Below, one piece after another: positions 1 to 7,757 of a DNA stretch of 44,318 bases (positions are counted from its first letter, which is position 1; each line of letters begins with the position of its first letter). The notes under the pieces were generated by a model. It did not search any database. It was not told the origin of the DNA and saw nothing but the letters and a program-made list of their open reading frames with translations. The DNA is taken from contig NZ_PGVG01000051.1 of the NCBI RefSeq assembly GCF_002795245.1, positions 1 to 44,318 on the forward strand, written 5' to 3'. The translations under genes were made by a program, and so were the position numbers. The stretch comes from Bradyrhizobium forestalis. GTDB lineage: Bacteria > Pseudomonadota > Alphaproteobacteria > Rhizobiales > Xanthobacteraceae.

Positions 1-77
1 TCGCTCGAGCGCCCCGCGGCAATCGCAGCCCAGAACGGCCTACAACTCTCTCGCAGAATTCCTTGGGACCGCGTCAT
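1..77 (-). CDS. Transposase N-terminus, probably IS30-like (partial, runs off left edge)
   Basis: Reading the minus strand, an ATG at 77-75 lies five bases behind a near-perfect ribosome binding site (AAAGGAGG). It opens a frame that stays open to the window edge, beginning MTRSQGILRE and containing RPFWAAIAAGRSS. This start resembles the N-terminus of IS30-family transposases common in rhizobia, where a helix-turn-helix follows. Only 25 codons are visible, so the family call comes from recognition of the N-terminus and not from catalytic residues. The region upstream (78 to about 120) would be the non-coding end of the element. It could instead be another short ORF with a good ribosome binding site. 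Confidence 0.5.
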   Translation of the reverse strand, partial: MTRSQGILRESCRPFWAAIAAGRSS

Positions 78-127
78 CGCAACCTCCTTTGTCAAGGTGT
101 TGCAACGACCGATTGAATTCGCCCTGG

Positions 128-150
128 GTCGCCCGGTCAAGCCGGGCGAC
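128..150. repeat. Palindromic hairpin between GGDEF-EAL gene and left-edge transposase
   Basis: Arms GTCGCCCGG and CCGGGCGAC flank a five-base loop. No T-tract follows on either strand, so it is not a textbook intrinsic terminator, though it lies about 30 bases past the stop of the minus-strand GGDEF-EAL gene. The motif looks like one half of a palindromic repeat common in Bradyrhizobium intergenic regions. Confidence 0.6.
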
Positions 151-181
151 GACACCGAGATTGGAGCGGCGCTTGCGCCCC

Positions 182-1927
182 CTACCGTCGATACGCGCTC
201 GCGCGCGAATAGCCCTGGCGGTTCTGCTGGTGGGGGCGGCTCGCCACGCTGACCCGCGCCTCGCTGGAGACCGGCGTTGCGAGCTTCAGCTCCTCCAGGA
301 AGACCGGCCGCGAGAAGTAATAGCCCTGCGCGTAGCGGATCTTGGTCGCGGCCTGCAGATAAGCCAGCTCCTCGTAGGATTCGAGGCCTTCGGCAATCAC
401 GGTCATGCCAAGCGCCTCGCTCAAGGATTCGATCGCGCGCAAGATGCCCTGGCTGCGCGGGCGCTTATGGATGTCGGTGATGAAGGAGCGGTCGATCTTG
501 ATCTCGTCGGCGGTGATGTCGGCGAGCGCCGAGAGCGAGGAATAGCCGGTGCCGAAATCGTCGATGGAGATGCCGACACCGAGCTTGCGGAACATCGGCA
601 GGATCTCGGCCTGGAAGTGATTCTTGGCGACGAAGGCGTCTTCCGTCACCTCGATCATGAAGCGATGGGGAAAGCCGGTGTCGTCCAGGGCCAGCGCAAA
701 GCTGCGCATGAACTCGGGATTGCCGGCCTGCTTGGCGGCGACGTTGATGCTGATGGTCGCTTCCGCGCCGAACGTGTCGTTGATCAGGTCGATCGATTTG
801 ACGATCTCGGCGAGCACGAGATGGGTCAGCTCGTCGATCAGGCCGAGCTCGCCGGCGAGGTTGATGAACGAGCCCGGCGCCTGGATCACGCCTTCGTCGT
901 CGCGCAGGCGTACCAACGCCTCGATGCCCTTCACGGCCTGTGTGCGGATGTCGACCTTGGACTGGAAGGCGCAGCAGAAGCGCTTCTCCAGGATGGCAAG
1001 CCGCAGCGACTGCTCGACCTTCATCCGCGCCTGCGCCTCGCGCTCCATGCTGGCATCGAAGAAGGCGGCCAGTCCCTTGCCGTTGTTCTTGATGCGGTAC
1101 ATCGCGATGTCGGCGTTCTGCCGCAGCGTCTCGAAGCTGCGTCCGTGGTCGGGATAGAGGCTGATGCCCACCGAGGTCGAGGCGAAGACTTCCGAATGGT
1201 CGATGAAGAACGGCGCGGTCAGCCGCTCCAGCGTCGATTGCATGAATTCGGCGACTTCCTCCTGGCTCTGGATCGGGGAGAGCAGCAGCAGGAATTCGTC
1301 GCCGGAGATGCGCGACAACATGTCGGAATCGCGCAAGTCGCGCCCGAGCCGCTTCGACAGCTCGACCAGCAGCGCATCGCCCACGGCGTGGCCGTAATAG
1401 TCGTTGATGTGCTTGAAATTGTCGACGTCGAGAAAGGCCAGCGCAAAGCGCTCACTGCTGCGATCGCGTGCGAGCAGGCTGTTGGCGCGATGCTCGATCA
1501 CGCGCCGCGAGGGCAGCCCGGTCAGCTCGTCGAAATAGGCCGAGCGGAACAGCTGGTCCTCGAAATTCTTCTGCTCGGTGATGTCGGAGGACGCCGAGAT
1601 CAGGAGCTCGCGCCCGGCGAGGCGAACGGGACGATGGGTCGTGAGCAGCACCTGGCGCGCGGCGCCGTCGTGCAGCGCTTCCTCGGTGACGACGGCCTGG
1701 CCGGCGCTCAGTGCCTTCCGGCAGGCTTCACGGCGCGGCGCCAGATCGGGCGAGGGACGGCTGCCGTCCATCCCGAGCTGGGCGGCGGCGGCATCGTTAA
1801 CCAGCAGAAGCTCGCCATGCGCGTCCTGCACGGTGAGGCCGGCAGGCAGCATTCTAACGATTTCCTTGAGAAAACCGAGCTCGGCTTCAGTCGCGCCGAA
1901 ATATTTATTGTCGTTCATAGAAGTCAT
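182..1927 (-). CDS. PAS-GGDEF-EAL cyclic-di-GMP turnover protein
   Basis: Predicted bifunctional or regulatory c-di-GMP enzyme of 581 residues. A PAS-like segment (about residues 20-120) precedes a GGDEF domain whose signature reads SGDEF (about 208-212) instead of GGDEF. The EAL domain follows with its EAL motif (about 336-338), DDFGTGYS (about 456-463), KIDRSFI and AEGLES. The EAL metal and catalytic motifs look intact, so phosphodiesterase activity is plausible. The first Gly of the GGDEF signature is Ser, which may weaken or preserve cyclase activity. No transmembrane segment is evident, so it is probably cytosolic. ATG at 1927 or 1918 is the likely start; a TTG at 1957 would add ten residues. 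No strong ribosome binding site decides between them. Confidence 0.93.
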   Translation of the reverse strand: MTSMNDNKYFGATEAELGFLKEIVRMLPAGLTVQDAHGELLLVNDAAAAQLGMDGSRPSPDLAPRREACRKALSAGQAVVTEEALHDGAARQVLLTTHRPVRLAGRELLISASSDITEQKNFEDQLFRSAYFDELTGLPSRRVIEHRANSLLARDRSSERFALAFLDVDNFKHINDYYGHAVGDALLVELSKRLGRDLRDSDMLSRISGDEFLLLLSPIQSQEEVAEFMQSTLERLTAPFFIDHSEVFASTSVGISLYPDHGRSFETLRQNADIAMYRIKNNGKGLAAFFDASMEREAQARMKVEQSLRLAILEKRFCCAFQSKVDIRTQAVKGIEALVRLRDDEGVIQAPGSFINLAGELGLIDELTHLVLAEIVKSIDLINDTFGAEATISINVAAKQAGNPEFMRSFALALDDTGFPHRFMIEVTEDAFVAKNHFQAEILPMFRKLGVGISIDDFGTGYSSLSALADITADEIKIDRSFITDIHKRPRSQGILRAIESLSEALGMTVIAEGLESYEELAYLQAATKIRYAQGYYFSRPVFLEELKLATPVSSEARVSVASRPHQQNRQGYSRASAYRR

Positions 1928-1957
1928 GAATCTTGTTGTTTCAGCGCGCCTTTGCAA

Positions 1958-2365
1958 TGGGCGCGATCTTGCGCGGTTCCCTCTTAGGTTTGGTTAAGGG
2001 GTACGGAGAAATACGGGGGTGTTTTGGAGAAAACCTGCGGCGATGCGGCGCGCGCTGGCGATCGTGATTAACAGAGGGTCAACGACGCATGCGAAAGCTC
2101 GCGTGACCTTCGCGCTTTGACTTGTGGCGGTCGCCTGAGCGAACGCCTCGTCCTTCGAGACGGCGCTTACGCGCCTCCTCAGGATGAGGCTGATCGACGT
2201 CAGTGCCCGTTGAAACCGCTGCCGCGCACTCCGTCCTCATCCTGAGGAGCCCGCCTAAAGCGGGCGTCTCGAAGGATGGCCGCAGAGAAAAGCTCTCAAA
2301 TGCGATTCCCCCCGCAAGCGGGGGAGGGAGCACACCTCCCACACTGCGACATTTGAACCTAATCG
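1958..2365. other. Intergenic region with repeats, no gene seen
   Basis: This 408-base gap separates two minus-strand signalling genes. It holds the paired palindromic repeat at 2151-2279 and a G/C-rich hairpin (CCCCCGC, AA, GCGGGGG) near 2309-2324. Short open frames here have no convincing start signals or recognisable products. Confidence 0.7.
2151..2279. repeat. Paired palindromic repeat, family A, copy 1
   Basis: Two arms in opposite orientation, 2151-2189 and 2235-2279. Each pairs a TCCTTCGAGAC-type end with a CTCAGGATGAGG-type end around a small variable hairpin (GGCGC/GCGCC in one, CCCGC/GCGGG in the other). The arms are inverted copies of one another, so the unit can fold into a long structure. 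The same design recurs at 6080-6210. Elements like this are frequent in Bradyrhizobium genomes. Confidence 0.8.
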
Positions 2366-3331
2366 CTAGCCGCTTCGCGGGATTCGGCATTGCATGATGC
2401 AATGCAGCCCGGTTTTCAGATACGAGATCTCGGTCCTGCCATCGAAGGCCGACAGCGCCGATTTCAGCAGCTTGGTGCCGAAGCCGGGCTCGGACACCTT
2501 GTCCACGCTCGGCCCCTCGGTTTCGTCCCAGGTGATGGTCAGGCGGTCGTCGTTGATGGTCCAGGATACCTGCAGCAGACCGCGTGGTGAGGAGAATGCG
2601 CCGTACTTGCCCGCATTGGTAGCGAGCTCGTGAAACATCAATGACAGCGTGACCGCGAGCTTCGGCGGCAGGAACAGCCGCTCACCATTGAGAGTGAAGC
2701 GGACATGGCCATAGGGCCCGAGCTCGGAGATCAGGAGGTCGCGGATATCGCAGCCCCCCTTGTCGATCCGCGAGATCAGATCGTCGGTCGCGGCCAGCGA
2801 GCGCAGCCGGGGATCAATCCGGGCCCAAACCTGCGGCTGTTCGTGGAGCACCTGGTGCAGCACGGCATGCACCGTCGACAGCTTGTTCTTCAGCCGGTGC
2901 TGGAGCTCGTCGACCAGCAGCTTGCGATAATCTTCTTCCTCGATCAGGCGTTTGGAGATCCGGCGCTGCTCCGCCAGCATGGTGCGATAGTGCTCGACAC
3001 CCCAGATGGTGATCGCGCAGACGGCCCAGTAAAGCGCCAGCAGCGCAAATCGCGCGCGATCGGCAATGGCATCGCCGAAGTTCAGGACGACGCCGAGCAC
3101 GCCGCCGACCAACGCCGTCACAATGCCGATCCGAAATCCTCCCAGGGCAGCGGCAAAGAACACGGCCGGGAAGTATGGCGTGAAGTAGATGTCGGGGCGA
3201 ACCTGAGCGAGACCCCAGCGGACCAGGGTCGCGGCCAACAGGCAGATCACCGCAAACGAGATGCTCAGACCCAGCGAGGGCGGCGCCGCGCCCTGCCAGC
3301 CCTTGCGGAACTCGTCGATCAGCTTCCCCAT
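2366..3331 (-). CDS. HWE/HisKA_2-type membrane sensor histidine kinase
   Basis: Sensor kinase of 321 residues. The N-terminal half (about 20-110) carries several hydrophobic segments resembling the DUF4118/KdpD-type membrane region. The kinase core follows: the phospho-acceptor His in ELQHRLKN (about His145), an N-box HELATNAGKYG (about 234-244), the WDE tripeptide (about 268-270) typical of HWE kinases, and a short GFGTKL G-box (about 283-288). No PAS or receiver domain is present. HWE kinases commonly act in general stress or light signalling in alphaproteobacteria, but no partner response regulator or sigma factor is adjacent, so its pathway is unknown. ATG at 3331 is used; the ribosome binding site is weak. 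Confidence 0.9.
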   Translation of the reverse strand: MGKLIDEFRKGWQGAAPPSLGLSISFAVICLLAATLVRWGLAQVRPDIYFTPYFPAVFFAAALGGFRIGIVTALVGGVLGVVLNFGDAIADRARFALLALYWAVCAITIWGVEHYRTMLAEQRRISKRLIEEEDYRKLLVDELQHRLKNKLSTVHAVLHQVLHEQPQVWARIDPRLRSLAATDDLISRIDKGGCDIRDLLISELGPYGHVRFTLNGERLFLPPKLAVTLSLMFHELATNAGKYGAFSSPRGLLQVSWTINDDRLTITWDETEGPSVDKVSEPGFGTKLLKSALSAFDGRTEISYLKTGLHCIMQCRIPRSG

Positions 3332-3510
3332 GCGCAGCCCAGTTGCGATAGGCGTTCGACACTCGAGCGGCCCGCGAGGATGTTACGCATGCCGCCCGCA
3401 CAAGCATAGCTTGCCTTGTCGGAAGCGGGCAGGGATAGTGGCCGCTCCGGCGCCGGCGGCGGCCGACATTCGCCATTTGGCATCAAATCGCTCGAAAACA
3501 GGAACATTCC

Positions 3511-4350
3511 ATGGGCAGGCTGGACGGCAAGGTTGCGGTGATTACGGGGGCGACAAGCGGGATCGGATTGCGCACTGCGGAAGTCTTCGTTGCCGAAGGT
3601 GCCAAAATTGTGATCGCGGGTCGGCGCGTAGCGGAAGGCGAGGCGCTGGCGAAGCAGCTGGGAGAGGCTTGCATCTTCCGCCAGACCGACGTCACGGTCG
3701 AAGCACAGATGCAGGCGCTGATCGCGCTCGCGGTCGAGAAATTCGGCAGGATCGATTGCCTGTTCAACAATGCCGGCGGGCCGGCGCAGACCGGCGGCAT
3801 CGAGGGCCTCGAGGTCGAGCGGTTCGATGCGGCCATGGCGACGCTGGTGCGCAGCGTCATGCTCGGCATGAAGCACGCCGCGCCCTACATGAAGAGCCAA
3901 GGGGCGGGCAGCATCATCAACAATGGCAGCATCGCCGGACGCCTCGCCGGCTTCTCGTCGTCGATGGTCTATAGTGCGGCCAAGGCGGCGGTGATTCATC
4001 TCACCAAATGCGTGGCGATGGAGCTCGGCGAATCCAACGTCCGCGTCAACGCGATCTCGCCCGGCGCGATCGCAACCGGCATCTTCGGCAAGGCGTTGGG
4101 GCTCTCGACCGATGCAGCGGAGAAGACGCCGGCTGTGATGCGCGAGGTCTACAAGACCGCGCAGCCGATCCCGCGCGCCGGCCTTCCCGATGACATCGCC
4201 CATGCCGCGGTGTTCCTGGCCAGCGACGAATCCAGCTTCATCAACGGCCACGACCTCGTCGTCGACGGCGCCATGACCGGCGGCCGCAACTGGAGCCAGC
4301 AGCAGCAGGGCTATGTGGCCTTGCGCAAGGCGTTCGATCAGGGGGCGTAG
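3511..4350 (+). CDS. Short-chain dehydrogenase/reductase (classical SDR)
   Basis: NAD(P)-dependent oxidoreductase of 279 residues. It has the cofactor motif TGATSGIG (residues 12-19), NNAGG (86-90), a catalytic Ser near 140, and the YxxxK pair at Tyr154 and Lys158. The C-terminal PGxxxT-type segment (SPGAIATG) is present. A ribosome binding site (AGGA) lies seven bases before the ATG. The length slightly exceeds the usual 250 because of a Gln-rich tail (about 262-266). The substrate cannot be read from sequence. It is convergent with the P450 gene and may act on related substrates, though nothing proves this. Confidence 0.93.
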   Translation: MGRLDGKVAVITGATSGIGLRTAEVFVAEGAKIVIAGRRVAEGEALAKQLGEACIFRQTDVTVEAQMQALIALAVEKFGRIDCLFNNAGGPAQTGGIEGLEVERFDAAMATLVRSVMLGMKHAAPYMKSQGAGSIINNGSIAGRLAGFSSSMVYSAAKAAVIHLTKCVAMELGESNVRVNAISPGAIATGIFGKALGLSTDAAEKTPAVMREVYKTAQPIPRAGLPDDIAHAAVFLASDESSFINGHDLVVDGAMTGGRNWSQQQQGYVALRKAFDQGA

Positions 4351-4373
4351 CGGGCGCTCTCGGGCCCGGACGC

Positions 4374-4391
4374 CAACCTAATGGTTGCTAC
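4374..4391. repeat. Palindrome CAACC-TAAT-GGTTG, copy 1
   Basis: CAACCTAATGGTTGCTAC lies in the convergent gap between the SDR and P450 genes, 24 bases past the SDR stop. The same 18 bases recur exactly at 35244-35261, also in a convergent gap. Here the left arm is degenerate beyond CAACC. It could act as a weak bidirectional terminator or be a dispersed repeat. Confidence 0.6.
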
Positions 4392-4417
4392 GAGAGCGGC
4401 GATCTTGTGAGGTCTCG

Positions 4418-4541
4418 TGCCCCGGACGCAGTGCAGCGCTTCTTCAGCGGTGCGCTGCAGAGCCGGGGCCCATCTCTCCGAGCGTAACGTGCTTCAAGAT
4501 TCTGGGTCCCGGCTCGCGCTTTGCGCGTCCGGGACACGAGA
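4418..4541. repeat. Paired palindromic repeat, family B-like
   Basis: Arms beginning near GTGCCCCGGACGC (4419) and ending near GCGTCCGGGACACGAG (4526-4541) are imperfect inverted copies, with CCGGGGCCCA and TGGGTCCCGG in the centre. It fills the gap between the convergent SDR and P450 genes and ends about eight bases before the P450 stop codon. Confidence 0.65.
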
Positions 4542-4549
4542 GTTGAGCG

Positions 4550-5926
4550 CTAAACCGCCTTCACCCGCACCCGCAACCCGTCCCGCGGCTTCGGGATCGG
4601 CCACATCTGCCAGTCCGGCTTGTAGCCGGGCGCCAGCGACACCTCGATGTTCTCCAGGAAATGCCGCGCGAAGCATTTCGCCTGCATATAGGCGAAGTGC
4701 AGCCCGAGGCACATATGCGCGCCGCCACCGAACGGCACGAAGGCGAAGCGGTGGCGGCCACGCTGCGCGTCCTCGGTGAAGCGCAGCGGATCGAAGCGCC
4801 CCGGCTCCGGCCAGATCTCCTTCATGTGGTGCGTATAGAGCGGATTGATGCCGACGGCTGTGCCGGCGGGGATCGCAAAACCCTTGAAGCTGAAATCGCG
4901 CATCGCGCGGCGCGGCATCGACGGCACCGGCGGTTTGATCCGCAGCGCTTCCTTGAAGGCCATCTCGGTCAGCGGCATTTTCTCGAGATCGTCGAAGCTG
5001 CTCGGTGCCCCCGGGGCAAGTCCGAGCGCGAGCACCTCCGCGCGCAGCCTGTCCTGCCAGTCCGGATTGGCGGCGAGCTCGCCGATGAAGGAGGTCAGCG
5101 ATGAGGTCAGCGTGTCGTGCGCCGCCATCATCAGGAAGCTCATATGGTCGATGATGTCCTGCTCCGAGAGCAGCGCGCCGTCCTCATGGGTGGCGCGGCA
5201 GAGCTGCGAGAACAGATCGTCACCGCCATGATTGCCGCGGCGAAGCGGAATCTGCTCGCGGAAATAGGCGACGATGCGCTTGCGTCCCTTCACCCCTCGC
5301 GCCATCTGGGTGCCGGGCAGGGGGCGGCGGACCGGCGAGACGGAGGCGGCGACCATGTCGACGAAGGCGCGGTTGATCTCGTCGACCTCCGGCCCGATAT
5401 CGGCGCCGAGGAACGAGGCTGCAGCGAGATCGAGCGTGAGTTGCTTCATTGCCGGATAGAGCAGCATCTCGCCCGGCTTTGCCTTCCATTGCGCGACGCG
5501 GGCGGAAATGCCGCGGTCGAGATCGCTGAGATAGGATTTCATCGGCCCGGACTTGAACGCGACCGACAGCGCCTTGCGATGCAGCCGGTGCTCGTCGAAA
5601 TCGAGCAGCATGAGCCCACGCGGAAACAGCAGGCCGAGCACCTTGTTCCAGCCATGCGTCGAAGAGAACAGTTTCTGCTGGTCGAACAGCACGAGCTCGT
5701 TGGCCTCGGGCCCGAGCAGCACGACATTGGTCTCGCCGAAAAAGTGCGTACGGTAGACCAGGCCGTATTTGGCGCCGTTCGCTTCGATATGGCCCTTGGG
5801 ATCGGCGAGCACCTGAAAGGTCTTGCCGATGATCGGCCAGCCTTCGTCGCCGGGGATGTGGGTCAGCTCATTGCGTCTCGGCGGGGTAAACTGAAGCGCA
5901 GGGGCGGCCACATTCTGCATCGACAT
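4550..5926 (-). CDS. Cytochrome P450 monooxygenase
   Basis: Soluble bacterial P450 of 458 residues. The I-helix oxygen-activation motif reads AAHDT (about 268-272), the K-helix ExxR is EALR (about 326-329), and the haem loop is FGGGAHMCLG (about 399-408) with the Cys ligand near residue 406. No N-terminal membrane anchor is visible. ATG at 5926 (MSMQNV) is chosen because GGAG lies eight bases upstream; the open frame extends further but without a signal. The I-helix has His where many P450s have Gly (A-H-D-T versus A-G-x-D-T). The substrate is unknown. Redox partners are not encoded nearby. It neighbours an SDR and a LimB-like flavin monooxygenase, which hints at a hydrophobic, possibly terpenoid, substrate. 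Confidence 0.95.
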   Translation of the reverse strand: MSMQNVAAPALQFTPPRRNELTHIPGDEGWPIIGKTFQVLADPKGHIEANGAKYGLVYRTHFFGETNVVLLGPEANELVLFDQQKLFSSTHGWNKVLGLLFPRGLMLLDFDEHRLHRKALSVAFKSGPMKSYLSDLDRGISARVAQWKAKPGEMLLYPAMKQLTLDLAAASFLGADIGPEVDEINRAFVDMVAASVSPVRRPLPGTQMARGVKGRKRIVAYFREQIPLRRGNHGGDDLFSQLCRATHEDGALLSEQDIIDHMSFLMMAAHDTLTSSLTSFIGELAANPDWQDRLRAEVLALGLAPGAPSSFDDLEKMPLTEMAFKEALRIKPPVPSMPRRAMRDFSFKGFAIPAGTAVGINPLYTHHMKEIWPEPGRFDPLRFTEDAQRGRHRFAFVPFGGGAHMCLGLHFAYMQAKCFARHFLENIEVSLAPGYKPDWQMWPIPKPRDGLRVRVKAV

Positions 5927-6271
5927 CAGGATTGCTCCGGTTGGCTGGCCCGGCCAACATAGCACATCCGAGCGCGATGACGTGGCGGTCATCTTGCGCA
6001 CAAAATCGTCACACACACGTCGTTGTCGTTCGGCGAAAGCCGGGACAATCGTATTTGAGAGCGGTTTTCCTGCGGCCGATCCTTCGAGACGCCCGCCTTC
6101 GGCGGGCCCTCAGGATGAGGACGGAGCGCGCGGCAGCAGTTTCATCGGATGCCGATGCCGCTTAGCCTCATCCTGAGGAGACCGCTGGAAGCGGTCGTCT
6201 CGAAGGACGAGGCGCTCGCTCAGGCGTCGCCAAGTCATATGCGACAGCCCTGCGGGATTGCAGATGCGCAA
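5927..6271. other. Intergenic region between P450 and flavin monooxygenase genes
   Basis: This 345-base gap carries the P450 upstream region (5927 to about 6040) and the family A repeat at 6080-6210. I see no RNA gene or convincing small ORF. Confidence 0.65.
6080..6210. repeat. Paired palindromic repeat, family A, copy 2
   Basis: Same architecture as 2151-2279: TCCTTCGAGAC-type ends, CTCAGGATGAGG-type ends, with internal hairpins GCCCGCC/GGCGGGC and ACCGCT/AGCGGT. The arms are 6080-6120 and 6166-6209. Confidence 0.8.
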
Positions 6272-7507
6272 CTACCGCTTCGCCGCTTCCTTCTGCAGAT
6301 CCGGCGCGTTGACGGCGGGAATGGCGACGCGGCCGGGGCCGGTCACCTTCAGCGCCTCGGCGGCCTTTTCGTTCTCCATGATCTTGGCCATCACCGCCTG
6401 ACCCGCACGCTCGAAGATCGCGCGGTTCTCGATCACGAATTTTTGCGACCTGCGCAGACCGTCGATATAGCCGTTGATCTCCGGCACGACGTAGCGCGCC
6501 ACCATGTCCCAGCTGCGGCGGGTGTTTTCCGGATTGGCCCAGTCATGCACGAAGCCGATCACGGCGCCGACACCACCGGACACCTGCATCACGTTCTTGA
6601 TCATCTTGACGAGATCGTCCGGCGTGCCGATCACGGATGCAGCGCCCTCGACGAAGGCGGTCTTGTCGACGGCTTCATCAGGTGAAGAGAATGCGGTGAG
6701 GCCAGGCCGCTGCAGCGTGCCGACATTATACTCGTTGTGCCAGCGCATCAGGCCCGCGCCGGCCTCGCGGCGGGCTTGTTCACGCGTTTCGGCGATGTGC
6801 CAGGTGAGGAGCACGCGCCAGTCGGCGCGGCTCACCGTGGTGCCATGCTTCCTGGCGGCATCCTCGGCGAACTGCCATTGCTGCTGCAGCGACATCAGTC
6901 CCTGCGTCGTCATCGAGCCCAGCGAGATGATGCCGATGCCGTATTTGCCGGCGAGCGTCATGCCGGAGGGCGAGATCTGCGAGGCCACCACGAATGGCAT
7001 CTCCTCCTGCAAGGGCAGGATCTGCAGCGCGGCGTCGTTCATGGTGAACCAGTCGCTCTTGGCGGTGACGCGCTCGCCGTTGAAGAGGCGGCGGATGATG
7101 CCGATCGCCTCGTCCTGGCGGTCGCGCTGCGTCATCGGGTCGATGCCGAGCGTATGCGCATCGGAGGCGAGCGCGCCCGGTCCGGAGCCGAAGATGGCGC
7201 GCCCGCCGGTCATGTGGTCGAGCTGCACCATGCGCTGGGCGACGTTGAAGGGATGGTGATAGGGCAGCGACACCACGCCGGTGCCGAGCTTGATCCGCTT
7301 GGTGCGCTCGCCGGCGGCGGCCAGGAACATCTCGGGCGATGCGATCATCTCCCAGCCCGATGAATGATGCTCGCCGCACCAGAACTCGTCATAGCCGAGC
7401 GCATCCAGCTGCTCGACCAGGTCGAGATCGCGCCGGAACTGCAGCATCGGATGCTCCCCGATCGGGTGATGCGGGGCAAGGAAGGCTCCGAATTTCAGGC
7501 GCGCCAT
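6272..7507 (-). CDS. Luciferase-like flavin-dependent monooxygenase, limonene 1,2-monooxygenase-like
   Basis: LLM-class flavin enzyme of 411 residues. The N-terminus (FGAFLAPHHPIGEHP), the CGEHHSSGWE segment (about 44-53) and HMTGGRAIFGSGPGAL closely resemble proteins annotated as limonene 1,2-monooxygenase (LimB) of the FMNH2-dependent bacterial luciferase superfamily. These use reduced flavin from a separate reductase to insert oxygen into a substrate. The TIM-barrel core spans most of the protein. The LimB label is widely propagated by homology, so the true substrate is uncertain. No limonene epoxide hydrolase (LimA) is visible nearby. It is divergent from the MFS transporter. Confidence 0.88.
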   Translation of the reverse strand: MARLKFGAFLAPHHPIGEHPMLQFRRDLDLVEQLDALGYDEFWCGEHHSSGWEMIASPEMFLAAAGERTKRIKLGTGVVSLPYHHPFNVAQRMVQLDHMTGGRAIFGSGPGALASDAHTLGIDPMTQRDRQDEAIGIIRRLFNGERVTAKSDWFTMNDAALQILPLQEEMPFVVASQISPSGMTLAGKYGIGIISLGSMTTQGLMSLQQQWQFAEDAARKHGTTVSRADWRVLLTWHIAETREQARREAGAGLMRWHNEYNVGTLQRPGLTAFSSPDEAVDKTAFVEGAASVIGTPDDLVKMIKNVMQVSGGVGAVIGFVHDWANPENTRRSWDMVARYVVPEINGYIDGLRRSQKFVIENRAIFERAGQAVMAKIMENEKAAEALKVTGPGRVAIPAVNAPDLQKEAAKR

Positions 7508-7757
7508 GGCGTTCTCTCCGGCTTCGATTTTCTGTTTGTTGAGGCGATCAGGCTACGTGCCTGATGGCACGAAGGCAATCGTACGATGTCCCGCATGGCG
7601 GAATGGAGGCATGCGTTGAGTCTTCTCCCTCCCCCCCAAGCGAGGAGAGGCGAAGCGCCGCCTCGGTGGAGAACCGCCGGAATCCTACCTGCGAGGTAAT
7701 CGCCGCGCTGCATCCGATCTGAAACCATTTGGACTGCCAGGTCCGGAACAGCCGCCA

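Noticed and set aside
89..1987. 632-residue plus-strand open frame opposite the GGDEF-EAL gene
   Set aside because: Antisense to a gene with clear domain motifs; long antisense frames are expected at this GC content.
2079..2402. 107-residue minus-strand frame downstream of the HWE kinase gene
   Set aside because: It is built largely from the palindromic repeat and has no credible start or homology.
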